From: Actinomadura sp. KC06
GTDB taxonomy: Bacteria; Actinomycetota; Actinomycetes; Streptosporangiales; Streptosporangiaceae
Direction of reading: 5' to 3'
NCBI RefSeq assembly: GCF_004348735.1
Contig: NZ_SMKT01000093.1
Span: 1-36,499 of the forward strand
Length of the DNA stretch: 36,499 nucleotides
A program made the translations under genes and the position numbers. This document shows, one piece after another, positions 18,349 through 25,399 of this stretch. The notes beneath the pieces are model-generated. The model was not told the origin of the DNA and ran no database searches. It saw only the letters and a program-made list of their open reading frames with translations. The first letter of the stretch is position 1; each line of letters begins with the position of its first letter.

Positions 18349-20466
18349 ATGATCGGGACTCCGGCGCACTGCCCGTACTGCGCCCTGCAATGCGGCATGA
18401 CCCTGCGTCGTGAGCGCGGCGCCGTCCGGGTGGCCCCGCGCGACGACGTGCCCGCCAACCGCGGCGGGCTGTGCCAGAAGGGCTGGACGGCCGCGGAGCT
18501 GCTCACCGTCCCGGACCGGCTCACGACGCCTGCGATGCGCCCCCGCAAGGACGCGCCGCTGGAACCCTGCACCTGGGACGAGGCGCTGGACCGCGTCGCC
18601 GCCGAGGCCTCGCGGCTCCGGTCGCTGCACGGCCTGGACGCCGTCGCGGTCTTCGGGGGCGGCGGGCTGACGAACGAGAAGGCGTACCTGCTCGGGAAGT
18701 TCGCGCGCGTCGCGCTCGGCACGTCCCAGATCGACTACAACGGGCGGTTCTGCATGGCGTCGGCCGCGGCGGCGTCCGGACGGGCGTTCGGCATGGACCG
18801 TGGCCTGCCCGGCCCCGTCACGGACCTGGCGGCGTCCGGCGCGATCCTGCTGGCGGGCGGGAACCCCGCCGAGACGATGCCGCCGTTCATGCGGCACCTG
18901 ACCGAGATGCGGGACGCGGGCGGGGCGCTCATCGTCGTGGACCCGCGCCGCACCGCCACCGCCCGGCAGTCCGACCTGCATCTGCAGCCGGCGCCCGGCA
19001 CCGACATCGCCCTGGCCAACGGGCTGCTGCACCTGGCGGTCACCGAGGGCCTCGCCGACGAGGACTACCTCGCCGCCCGCACCACCGGGTTCGACGCCGT
19101 CCGGACGGTGGTGAACGCCTACTGGCCGGACCGGGTCGAGCGGATCACGGGCGTGCCCGTCCCGGCGATGCGCGAGGCCGTCCGGCTGCTGGCCCGCGCC
19201 TCCCGCGCCCACGTCCTCACCGCGCGCGGCGCCGAGCAGCACGCGCGCGGCACCGACATGGTCAGCGGCTTCATCAACCTGGCGCTCGCGCTCGGGCTGC
19301 CCGGCCGCGCCGGCTCCGGGTACGGGTGCCTGACCGGGCAGGGCAACGGGCAGGGCGGGCGCGAGCACGGGCAGAAGGCCGACCAGCTGCCCGGCTACCG
19401 CCGGATCGACGACCCGGCGGCGCGCGCGCACGTCGCGCGGGTCTGGGGCGTGGCCCCCGAGTCCCTTCCCGGGCCCGGACGCTCGGCGTACGAGCTGCTG
19501 TCGGCGCTCGGCGCCCCGGACGGCCCGAAGGCGCTGCTGCTGTTCGGCTCGAACCCGGCGGTGTCCGCGCCGCGCGCCGCGCACGTGGAGGAACGGCTCG
19601 GCGCGCTCGACCTCCTGGTCGTCGCCGACGTCGTGCCGTCGGAGACCGCGCGGCTCGCGGACGTGGTCCTGCCCGCCGCGCAGTGGGCGGAGGAGTCGGG
19701 GACGATGACGAACCTGGAGGGCCGGGTGCTGCGGCGGCGCAGGGCCGTCCCGCCGCCGGACGGCGTCCGCACCGACCTGGAGATCATCGCCGCGCTCGCC
19801 GGGCGGCTGGACGCGCCGGGGGAGTGGAGCGCCGACCCGGAGGCGGTGTTCGCGGAGCTGCGGCGCGCGAGCGCGGGCGGGACCGCCGACTACTCCGGCA
19901 TCACCTACGAGCGGATCGAGGCCGAGGGCGGCGTGTTCTGGCCCTGCCCGTCGGAGGACCATCCGGGGACGCCGAGGCCCTACCTGGACCGCTTCCCCAC
20001 ACCGGACGGCCGGGCCCGGTTCGTCCCGGTGGAGCACCACGGTGCCGCCGAGGACGTGGACGCCGACTACCCCCTCTACCTGACCACGGGCCGCGTCCTC
20101 GCGCAGTACCAGTCGGGCGCGCAGACCAGGCGCGTCGCGGCCCTGGCGGAGGCTGCACCGGGCCCGTTCGTGGAGCTGCATCCCGACCTGGCCGGACGCC
20201 TCGGCATTGAGGACGGCGCCCGCGTGCGGGTTGAGAGCCGCCGGGGCGCGGCGACCGTCCAGGCGCAACTCACCACGGCGATCCGCTCCGACACGGTGTT
20301 CATGCCGTTCCACTGGGCCGGGGACGGCCGCGCGAACCTGCTCACCAACCCGTCCCTAGACCCGGTGTCGCGGATGCCGGAATTCAAGGTCTGCGCCGTC
20401 CGCCTCCAGCCCTGCCCATCGAGGGGGGACGACCCCCCACACCCCCTGGAGCGCTCCGCGCTTTGA
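18349..20466 (+). CDS. Assimilatory nitrate reductase catalytic subunit (molybdopterin oxidoreductase)
   Basis: 705 residues. It reduces nitrate to nitrite in the cytoplasm with a bis-MGD molybdenum cofactor. The N-terminal 4Fe-4S site is C8PYC11ALQC15 with C42QKG; the likely Mo ligand is Cys135 in DYNGRFCMAS, as in Nap/Nas enzymes. Further signs are GGNPAETMPPF, VDPRRTATARQSDL, GQGNGQGGREHGQKADQLPGYR and the C-terminal molydop-binding domain (LTTGRVLAQYQSG). The gene is called nasA, nasC or narB in different species. ATG 18349 has no clear RBS and lies close behind the promoter, so a leaderless mRNA is possible. The tail after CAVRLQPCP is probably strain-specific. No extra ferredoxin or FAD domain is seen. 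Confidence 0.93.
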   Translation: MIGTPAHCPYCALQCGMTLRRERGAVRVAPRDDVPANRGGLCQKGWTAAELLTVPDRLTTPAMRPRKDAPLEPCTWDEALDRVAAEASRLRSLHGLDAVAVFGGGGLTNEKAYLLGKFARVALGTSQIDYNGRFCMASAAAASGRAFGMDRGLPGPVTDLAASGAILLAGGNPAETMPPFMRHLTEMRDAGGALIVVDPRRTATARQSDLHLQPAPGTDIALANGLLHLAVTEGLADEDYLAARTTGFDAVRTVVNAYWPDRVERITGVPVPAMREAVRLLARASRAHVLTARGAEQHARGTDMVSGFINLALALGLPGRAGSGYGCLTGQGNGQGGREHGQKADQLPGYRRIDDPAARAHVARVWGVAPESLPGPGRSAYELLSALGAPDGPKALLLFGSNPAVSAPRAAHVEERLGALDLLVVADVVPSETARLADVVLPAAQWAEESGTMTNLEGRVLRRRRAVPPPDGVRTDLEIIAALAGRLDAPGEWSADPEAVFAELRRASAGGTADYSGITYERIEAEGGVFWPCPSEDHPGTPRPYLDRFPTPDGRARFVPVEHHGAAEDVDADYPLYLTTGRVLAQYQSGAQTRRVAALAEAAPGPFVELHPDLAGRLGIEDGARVRVESRRGAATVQAQLTTAIRSDTVFMPFHWAGDGRANLLTNPSLDPVSRMPEFKVCAVRLQPCPSRGDDPPHPLERSAL

Positions 20467-20478
20467 GGTGAGCGGCTT

Positions 20479-20516
20479 TTAACACGGCGGTGACAAGCGG
20501 GACCCAACCGCGAAAC
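20479..20516 (+). promoter_or_regulatory. GlnR-type boxes before nirD
   Basis: TTAAC-N6-GTGAC-N6-GACCC-N6-GAAAC, in the same register as 18288-18325. By eye 25 of 38 positions agree between the two, and 17 of the next 20 downstream bases also agree (GGCCCT-n-GCCGAGT-n-TCGG), which probably includes the promoter core. It lies in the 106 bp between the nitrate reductase stop and nirD. Confidence 0.7.
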
Positions 20517-20572
20517 GGCCCTTGCCGAGTATCGGAGCATCGACCCGTACCAGCCAGGAGGTTGCCGCGCCG

Positions 20573-20968
20573 ATGACCAAGACATCCGAAGCGACCAGGA
20601 CACCAGAAGCGACGATCACCGGAGGCGCCGTCCGCTGGTCCGACGTCTGCTCCTACGCGTCCCTGACCCCCGAGCGGGGCGTCTGCGCGATGCTCGGCGG
20701 CACGCAGGTGGCGATCTTCCGGACGTTCGACGGCGCCCTGTACGCGCTGTCGAACCTCGACCCGTTCAGCGGCGCCCACGTCCTGTCCAGGGGCATCCTC
20801 GGCACCCGCAACGGCGCGCCGACCGTCGCGTCCCCGATGTACAAGCAGGTGTTCGACCTGCGGACCGGGGCCTGCCTGGACGATCCCCGCGTGGCGCTGC
20901 CGGCGTTCCCGGTCCGCCGCGCCGGCGACCGCGTGGAGGTGGCGCTCACCGATGAGCACCGCCGCTGA
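20573..20968 (+). CDS. nirD: Nitrite reductase (NAD(P)H) small subunit NirD
   Basis: 131 residues. It has the Rieske-like fold without the cluster ligands, as in NirD: WSDVCSYASLTPERGVCAML, QVAIFRTFDGALYALSNLDPFSGAHVLSRGILG, then SPMYKQVFDLRTGACLDDP. NirD partners NirB to reduce nitrite to ammonium, but nirB is not in this window. ATG 20573 follows AGGAGG (20556-20561) by 11 nt, a long spacing; an alternative TTG at 20562 is out of frame with the family start or too close, so ATG is kept. It overlaps nnaR by 17 bp. Confidence 0.9.
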   Translation: MTKTSEATRTPEATITGGAVRWSDVCSYASLTPERGVCAMLGGTQVAIFRTFDGALYALSNLDPFSGAHVLSRGILGTRNGAPTVASPMYKQVFDLRTGACLDDPRVALPAFPVRRAGDRVEVALTDEHRR

Positions 20969-22148
20969 GCCGTCGGCCGGGCCCGCGGAGCCGCTGGCGG
21001 GGTTCGCGGTCGGGGTGACCGCGGCGCGCCGCCACGAGGAGCTCGCGACGCTCCTGGAGCGGCGCGGGGCCCGGGTTGTGCTCGCGCCCGCCATCCGCCT
21101 CGCGCCGCTCGCCGACGACGCCGAGCTGCTGGAGGCCACCCGGGCGTGCGCGGCCGGGCCGCTGGACCACGTGGTCGTCACGACCGGGATCGGGTTCCGC
21201 GCCTGGCTGGAGTCGGCCGACGGGCAGGGGACGCGGGACGCGCTCGTCGCCCGCCTCGCCGAGGCCGCCATCGTGGCGCGCGGCCCTAAGGCGCGCGGCG
21301 CGATCCGGTCGGCGGGGCTGCGCGAGCGCTGGTCACCGGACTCCGAAGAGCTCTCCGAGGTGACCGGGCACCTGCTGCGGCAGGACCTGGCGGGCGCGCG
21401 GGTCGCCGTCCAGCTGTACGGGGAGCGGCAGCCGGAGCTGACCGCCGCGCTGCGCGGCGCGGGCGCCGAGGTGATCGAGGTCCCGGTGTACCGGTGGTCG
21501 CGGACCGAGGACCCGACGCCGCTGCGCCGGCTGGTCGGCCAGGCCGTCGCGGGCACGGTCGACGCGATCACGTTCACCAGCGCGCCCGCGGTCGCCGAGA
21601 CGCTCGCCGTCGCCGCCGAGGACGGCCTGGAGGAGCCGCTGCTGGACGCCCTGCGCGCCCACGTGGTGGCGGCGTGCGTCGGGCCCGTCACCGCGCGGGC
21701 GCTCACCGGGCGGGGCGTGCCGACCGTCCAGCCGGAGCGGGCGCGGCTCGGGGTGCTGGTGCGGGCGCTGGTGACGGGCCTGCCGGCGCGGCGGTCGCGG
21801 CGGCTGTCGGTGCGCGGGTGCGCGCTGGAGCTGCGCGGGCACGCCGTCGTCCTGGACGGGCTGCTCCGGCCGATCGCGCCCGCGCCGATGGCGATCCTGC
21901 GGGCCCTCGCGCGGCGGCCGGGGCACGTGGTGTCGCGGGCGGAGCTGTGCGGCGTCCTGCCGAGCCGCCTCGCCCCCGCCGGGGAGGCGCGGCCGCAGGC
22001 CGACGAGCACGCGGTGGAGATGGCGGTGGCGCGGCTGCGGCGCGGGCTCGGCCGTCCCGGGATCGTCGAGACGGTCGTCAAGCGCGGCTACCGGCTGGCG
22101 TGCGATCCGCGGCTCGCCGACCGGGTGCCGGCGGGCGCCGGTGGCTGA
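20952..22148 (+). CDS. nnaR: NnaR: uroporphyrinogen-III synthase domain fused to winged-helix regulator
   Basis: 398 residues. Residues about 15-270 are a HemD-like domain (LAGFAVGVTAARRHEELATLL, VVTTGIGFRAWL, VAVQLYGERQPEL, ITFTSAPAVAETLA, ACVGPVTARAL). Residues about 285-385 are an OmpR/PhoB-type winged helix (LSVRGCALELRGHAVVLDG, LLRALARRPGHVVSR-type core, HAVEMAVARLRRGLG, VVKRGYRLA). This fusion is known as NnaR in Streptomyces (SCO2958) and mycobacteria (Rv0260c), where it works with GlnR to activate nitrate and nitrite assimilation. Whether the HemD part is still catalytic is uncertain. Start ATG 20952 overlaps nirD and has GGAGGTG upstream. The next gene overlaps its stop. Confidence 0.92.
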   Translation: MSTAAEPSAGPAEPLAGFAVGVTAARRHEELATLLERRGARVVLAPAIRLAPLADDAELLEATRACAAGPLDHVVVTTGIGFRAWLESADGQGTRDALVARLAEAAIVARGPKARGAIRSAGLRERWSPDSEELSEVTGHLLRQDLAGARVAVQLYGERQPELTAALRGAGAEVIEVPVYRWSRTEDPTPLRRLVGQAVAGTVDAITFTSAPAVAETLAVAAEDGLEEPLLDALRAHVVAACVGPVTARALTGRGVPTVQPERARLGVLVRALVTGLPARRSRRLSVRGCALELRGHAVVLDGLLRPIAPAPMAILRALARRPGHVVSRAELCGVLPSRLAPAGEARPQADEHAVEMAVARLRRGLGRPGIVETVVKRGYRLACDPRLADRVPAGAGG

Positions 22149-22854
22149 CCCCGTCCTGCTGGCCGTGGCGCACGGCACCCGCGACCCCGCGGGGCCCGCC
22201 GTCGTTCGGGACCTGCTCGCGCTGGTGCGGGCCATGCGTCCCGGCCTGCAGGTGATCGAGGCGTACGGGGAGCTGTCGTCGCCATCGCTGGAGCAGGCGG
22301 CCGGCGGCCTGGACGGCGACGCCCCGGTGGTCGTGGTTCCGCTGATGCTGGCGCGCGGCCACCACGCGCTGGCCGACGTACCGGACCGGGCGGCGCGCCT
22401 GCTGCCGGACGCCGTTACGGCCCGCCCGCTCGGCCCCGACGCCCTGCTGGCCGACGCGCTCGCCGCGCGGCTGGCCGCTGTGCTCCCGCCGCGCCGCCCG
22501 GACGCCGTGGTCCTCGGCGCGGCGGGGTCCGCCGACCCGGCGGGCGCCGCCGACGTGCGTGCCGCCGCGCGGCTGCTGGCGCGGAGGCTGCGCCGTCCCG
22601 TCCCGGCCGGGTTCGTCGCCGCGGGCGCGCCGTCCCTCGACGAGGCCGTGGCGGCCGCGCGGCGGGACGGCGCGCGCCGCGTCGCGGTGGCGTGCTGCCT
22701 GCTGGCTCCCGGCCGGTTCCACGACCGGATGGCGGCCTGCGGCGCCGACGCGGTCGCCGCGCCGGTCGGAGCGCACGCCGCCGTCGCGCGGCTCGTCCTG
22801 CGCCGCTACGACGAGGCGCGGTCGCGCCCGGCGGTCCCGGCCGCCGCGTCCTGA
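22141..22854 (+). CDS. Sirohydrochlorin chelatase (CbiX/SirB type), Rv0259c-like
   Basis: 237 residues from GTG 22141, which overlaps the nnaR stop by 8 bp. The two halves of the CbiX fold are seen: AVAH11GTRDPAG with the first His, and LMLARGH74H75ALADVP with the metal-binding His pair; a second half begins near AVVLGAAGSADP. It should insert iron (or cobalt) into sirohydrochlorin to make siroheme, the cofactor of NirB-type nitrite reductase. Its place in an nirD-nnaR operon fits this. Its last 49 bp overlap the 3' end of the convergent MarR gene. Confidence 0.88.
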   Translation: MADPVLLAVAHGTRDPAGPAVVRDLLALVRAMRPGLQVIEAYGELSSPSLEQAAGGLDGDAPVVVVPLMLARGHHALADVPDRAARLLPDAVTARPLGPDALLADALAARLAAVLPPRRPDAVVLGAAGSADPAGAADVRAAARLLARRLRRPVPAGFVAAGAPSLDEAVAAARRDGARRVAVACCLLAPGRFHDRMAACGADAVAAPVGAHAAVARLVLRRYDEARSRPAVPAAAS

Positions 22855-23318
22855 CCAGGCTCGCGGGACGCGGGGCAGGCGAACCGCTGGTCGTGGTGGG
22901 CGAGGACGCGCAGCATCAGGTCCGTGAGCTGCCGCAGTTCGTCCGGGGACAGCGGCTCGAACAGCGCCGCGTTGAGGCGGGCGCGGTCGTCCAGGCTCGC
23001 GCCGAGGGCGAGCCGGCCGTCCTCGGTGGCCTCCAGCGCGTACCGGCGGCGGTCGTCGGGGTCGCGGCGGCGCCGGACGCGGCCGGCCTCCTCCAGCGCG
23101 TCCACGACGCCGACCAGGTCGCCGGGGTCCATCCGCAGGTGCTCGGCGACCTCGCGCTGCGACAGCGGCCCGAGCCGCGCCACGCATTCCAGCACGAGCA
23201 TGTGCGGCAGCCGCAGGTGTCCGGGGAACATCCGCGCAGAGGTGCGCCGCGCGAGCCTCATCAGCTCGAACATCAGGTAGGTGGGCGACTCGTGCAGCGG
23301 GTCGGGCCGGTCCTCCAC
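22806..23318 (-). CDS. MarR-family transcriptional regulator
   Basis: 170 residues. The winged-helix core lies at about 30-110: LPHMLVLECVARLGPLSQREVAEHL, then the recognition helix DPGDLVGVVDALEEAG and the wing RRRRDPDDRRRYALEATEDG. The DDRR wing is typical of MarR. Start ATG 23318 has GAGGGAGG about 6 nt upstream on the minus strand. It is divergent from a DrrA-like ABC exporter, with a perfect palindrome between the two genes, so it very probably represses both. The ligand is not known; such pairs often respond to a toxic compound. Confidence 0.9.
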   Translation of the reverse strand: MEDRPDPLHESPTYLMFELMRLARRTSARMFPGHLRLPHMLVLECVARLGPLSQREVAEHLRMDPGDLVGVVDALEEAGRVRRRRDPDDRRRYALEATEDGRLALGASLDDRARLNAALFEPLSPDELRQLTDLMLRVLAHHDQRFACPASREPGQDAAAGTAGRDRASS

Positions 23319-23348
23319 GTGCCCCTCCCTCGGGTTCGCTTGGCGCGT

Positions 23349-23375
23349 CCTATCTCTCTTGACGTGAGAGATAGG
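23349..23375. promoter_or_regulatory. Palindromic operator over the ABC-exporter -35
   Basis: CCTATCTCTC, 7-bp spacer (TTGACGT), GAGAGATAGG: perfect 10-bp arms. The spacer contains the -35 TTGACG of the exporter promoter, so bound MarR would block it. It lies 31 bp from the marR ATG. Confidence 0.8.
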
Positions 23376-23388
23376 GTATTCCTACCGT
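23359..23388 (+). promoter_or_regulatory. Promoter of the ABC exporter
   Basis: TTGACG (23359-23364), 18 bp, TACCGT (23383-23388). A short inverted repeat ACCGT-TGG-ACGGT (23384-23396) overlaps the -10 and start-site region. Confidence 0.6.
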
Positions 23389-23433
23389 TGGACGGTCCAC
23401 AACATGCCGCGATGGAGCGGAGAGGGAGGCCCG

Positions 23434-24417
23434 ATGCCGGACGGGGGACCCGCCGTCGAGGTCGACGGCCTGATCAAGCGGTTCGGCGACGTGGAGGCCG
23501 TGCGGGGGATCGAGTTCACCGTCCGCCCGGGGGAGGTCTTCGGATTCCTCGGCCCGAACGGCGCCGGCAAGTCCACCACGATCAACATGCTCTGCACGCT
23601 GCTGAAGCCCAGCGGCGGGCGGGCGCGCGTCGCCGGGCACGACGTGGTGTCCCAGCGCGACGGCGTGCGCCGCAACATCGGGCTCGTCTTCCAGGACCCG
23701 ACGCTCGACGGCTACCTGTCCGGCGAGCAGAACCTGCGCTTCCACGCCGAGCTGTACGGGGTGCCCAGGGCCGTCACGGGCCGGCGGATCCGGCAGGTGC
23801 TGGAGATGGTCGGGCTGTGGGAGCGGCGCGGCGACCTGGCGCAGACCTACTCCGGCGGCATGAAGCGCCGCCTGGAGATCGCCCGCGGCCTGCTGCACTC
23901 CCCGCGGGTGCTGTTCCTGGACGAGCCGACCATCGGCCTCGACCCGCAGACCCGCGCGTCGATCTGGGACTACATCCGGCAGCTCCAGGCCGCCGAGGAG
24001 ATCACCATCTTCATGACCACCCACTACATGGACGAGGCCGAGTTCTGCGACCGCATCGCGATCATCGACTCGGGGCGGATCGTGGCGCTGGACACCCCCG
24101 AGGCGCTCAAGGCGGGCGTCGGCAAGGACCGGGTCCGCATCCAGACCGCCGACGACGAGGCCGCGATCGCCGCGCTCAAAGAGCGGTTCGACCTCGAGGC
24201 GGTCATGTCCGAGGGGGCGGTCGCGTTCCCGGTGGCCTCCGGCGAGGCGTTCGTGCCGCGGCTGTTCGCCGAGCTCGGCGTCCCGATCCGGTCGGTGAGC
24301 GTGTCCCGGCCGTCGCTGGACGACGTGTTCATGTCGTTCACCGGCTCGACGATCCGCGACGCCGAGGCCGGGTCGAGCGACCGCCTGCGCATGACCATGC
24401 GCGCGATGAGGAGATGA
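23434..24417 (+). CDS. ABC transporter ATP-binding protein, DrrA-like
   Basis: 327 residues from ATG 23434, chosen for the strong GAGGGAGG just upstream (ATG 23404 is an alternative). It carries Walker A G40PNGAGKST, Q-loop Gln87 (VFQDPT), signature S140GGMK, Walker B VLFLD163E164P and H-loop His197 (MTTHYMDEAE). After the ATPase core there is a ~90-residue C-terminal domain as in the DrrA family of drug exporters (daunorubicin resistance type), with SVSRPSLDDVFMSFTG near its end. It powers the permease encoded next, whose start follows after 2 bp. Substrate unknown. Confidence 0.94.
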   Translation: MPDGGPAVEVDGLIKRFGDVEAVRGIEFTVRPGEVFGFLGPNGAGKSTTINMLCTLLKPSGGRARVAGHDVVSQRDGVRRNIGLVFQDPTLDGYLSGEQNLRFHAELYGVPRAVTGRRIRQVLEMVGLWERRGDLAQTYSGGMKRRLEIARGLLHSPRVLFLDEPTIGLDPQTRASIWDYIRQLQAAEEITIFMTTHYMDEAEFCDRIAIIDSGRIVALDTPEALKAGVGKDRVRIQTADDEAAIAALKERFDLEAVMSEGAVAFPVASGEAFVPRLFAELGVPIRSVSVSRPSLDDVFMSFTGSTIRDAEAGSSDRLRMTMRAMRR

Positions 24418-24419
24418 GG

Positions 24420-25307
24420 ATGCCGGTTTCCAGCGGGGCGGCGCGTCCGGTCGACGTCGTCCGCGTGCGGGTGCCCGAGCCGGGCCTGCGGCAGGACCTG
24501 CGCGCCGTGAAGGTCGTCCTGCATCGGGAGCTGATCCGGTTCTGGCGCGACAAGCTGCGGATGGTGTCCGGGCTCGTCCAGCCGGTGCTGTGGCTGCTGG
24601 TCATGGGCACCGGCCTGTCCAACCTGATGGCCGCGGGCGGCGGCCCGCACGGCGAGGTCGACCTGAAGACGTTCATCTTCCCCGGCGTGTGCGCGATGTC
24701 GGTGATGTTCACCGCGATGTTCTCCGCCGGGTCGATCGTGTGGGACCGCGAGTTCGGCTTCCTGCGCGAGATGCTCGTCGCGCCCGTCAGCCGCAGCGCC
24801 ATCGTCATCGGCAAGTGCATCGGCGGGGCGCTGGTGGCGACCCTGCAGGGCGCGGTGATCGTGGCGCTGGCGGGCCTGGCCGGCGTCCCCTACGACCCGG
24901 CGCTGCTGGCCGAGCTGCTGGGCCTGATGTTCCTCGGCGCGTTCGCGCTCACCGGCTTCGGCGTCATGATGGCCGCGCGGATCAAGCAGATGCAGTCGTT
25001 CTTCGCCCTCATCCAGATGGCGATGATGCCGATGATGTTCCTGTCGGGCGCGCTGTACCCGCTGAACGGGCTGCCCACGTGGCTGACCGTCCTGACCCGC
25101 TTCAACCCGCTCACCTACGCGGTCGACCCGCTCCGCCAGGCGGTCTTCTCCCGCCTGGACCTCTCGCCGGCGCTGCAGCGGACGTTCAACCCCGGCGTGA
25201 CGTGGAACGGGTGGGTCGTCCCGGTCTGGCTGGAGATCGTGATCGTGGCCGTCATGGGCGCCGTGCTGATGGGCGTGGCCATCCTGGAGTTCCGCCACGC
25301 CGATTGA
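24420..25307 (+). CDS. ABC-2 type permease, DrrB-like
   Basis: 295 residues with about six hydrophobic segments. ATG 24420 has GAGATGAGG just upstream and starts 2 bp after the ATPase stop. The N-terminal cytoplasmic part (LHRELIRFWRDKLRM) leads into SGLVQPVLWLLVMGTGL; the characteristic ABC-2 loop is FGFLREMLVAPVSRSAIVIGK, and the second half has MMPMMFLSGALYPLNGLPTWL and RFNPLTYAVDPLR. It forms the membrane part of the exporter with the DrrA-like ATPase and is probably MarR-controlled. No terminator is clear downstream; the next gene begins 92 bp later. Confidence 0.93.
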   Translation: MPVSSGAARPVDVVRVRVPEPGLRQDLRAVKVVLHRELIRFWRDKLRMVSGLVQPVLWLLVMGTGLSNLMAAGGGPHGEVDLKTFIFPGVCAMSVMFTAMFSAGSIVWDREFGFLREMLVAPVSRSAIVIGKCIGGALVATLQGAVIVALAGLAGVPYDPALLAELLGLMFLGAFALTGFGVMMAARIKQMQSFFALIQMAMMPMMFLSGALYPLNGLPTWLTVLTRFNPLTYAVDPLRQAVFSRLDLSPALQRTFNPGVTWNGWVVPVWLEIVIVAVMGAVLMGVAILEFRHAD

Positions 25308-25344
25308 CATCGGCGTATCAATCCGTCACCCAGCGTGATATTGA

Positions 25345-25378
25345 ATACGAGTACGTTACGCACGGAATTGACTCGTAT
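25345..25378. promoter_or_regulatory. 8-bp inverted repeat with 18-bp spacer before the phytase-like gene
   Basis: ATACGAGT (25345-25352) and ACTCGTAT (25371-25378), in an AT-rich patch unlike its surroundings. TTGACT at 25368-25373 overlaps the right arm and could be a -35. The arms face each other across almost two helical turns, which suits a dimeric or two-site regulator. Confidence 0.45.
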
Positions 25379-25399
25379 CCGAGGGGTGATGGTAGCCAG

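Noticed and set aside
15760..20313. 1517-residue open frame running from narK back through the NUDIX and nitrate reductase genes
   Set aside because: Only the narK part has family sequence; the N-terminal two thirds are antisense to real genes. The start at 17118 has an RBS.
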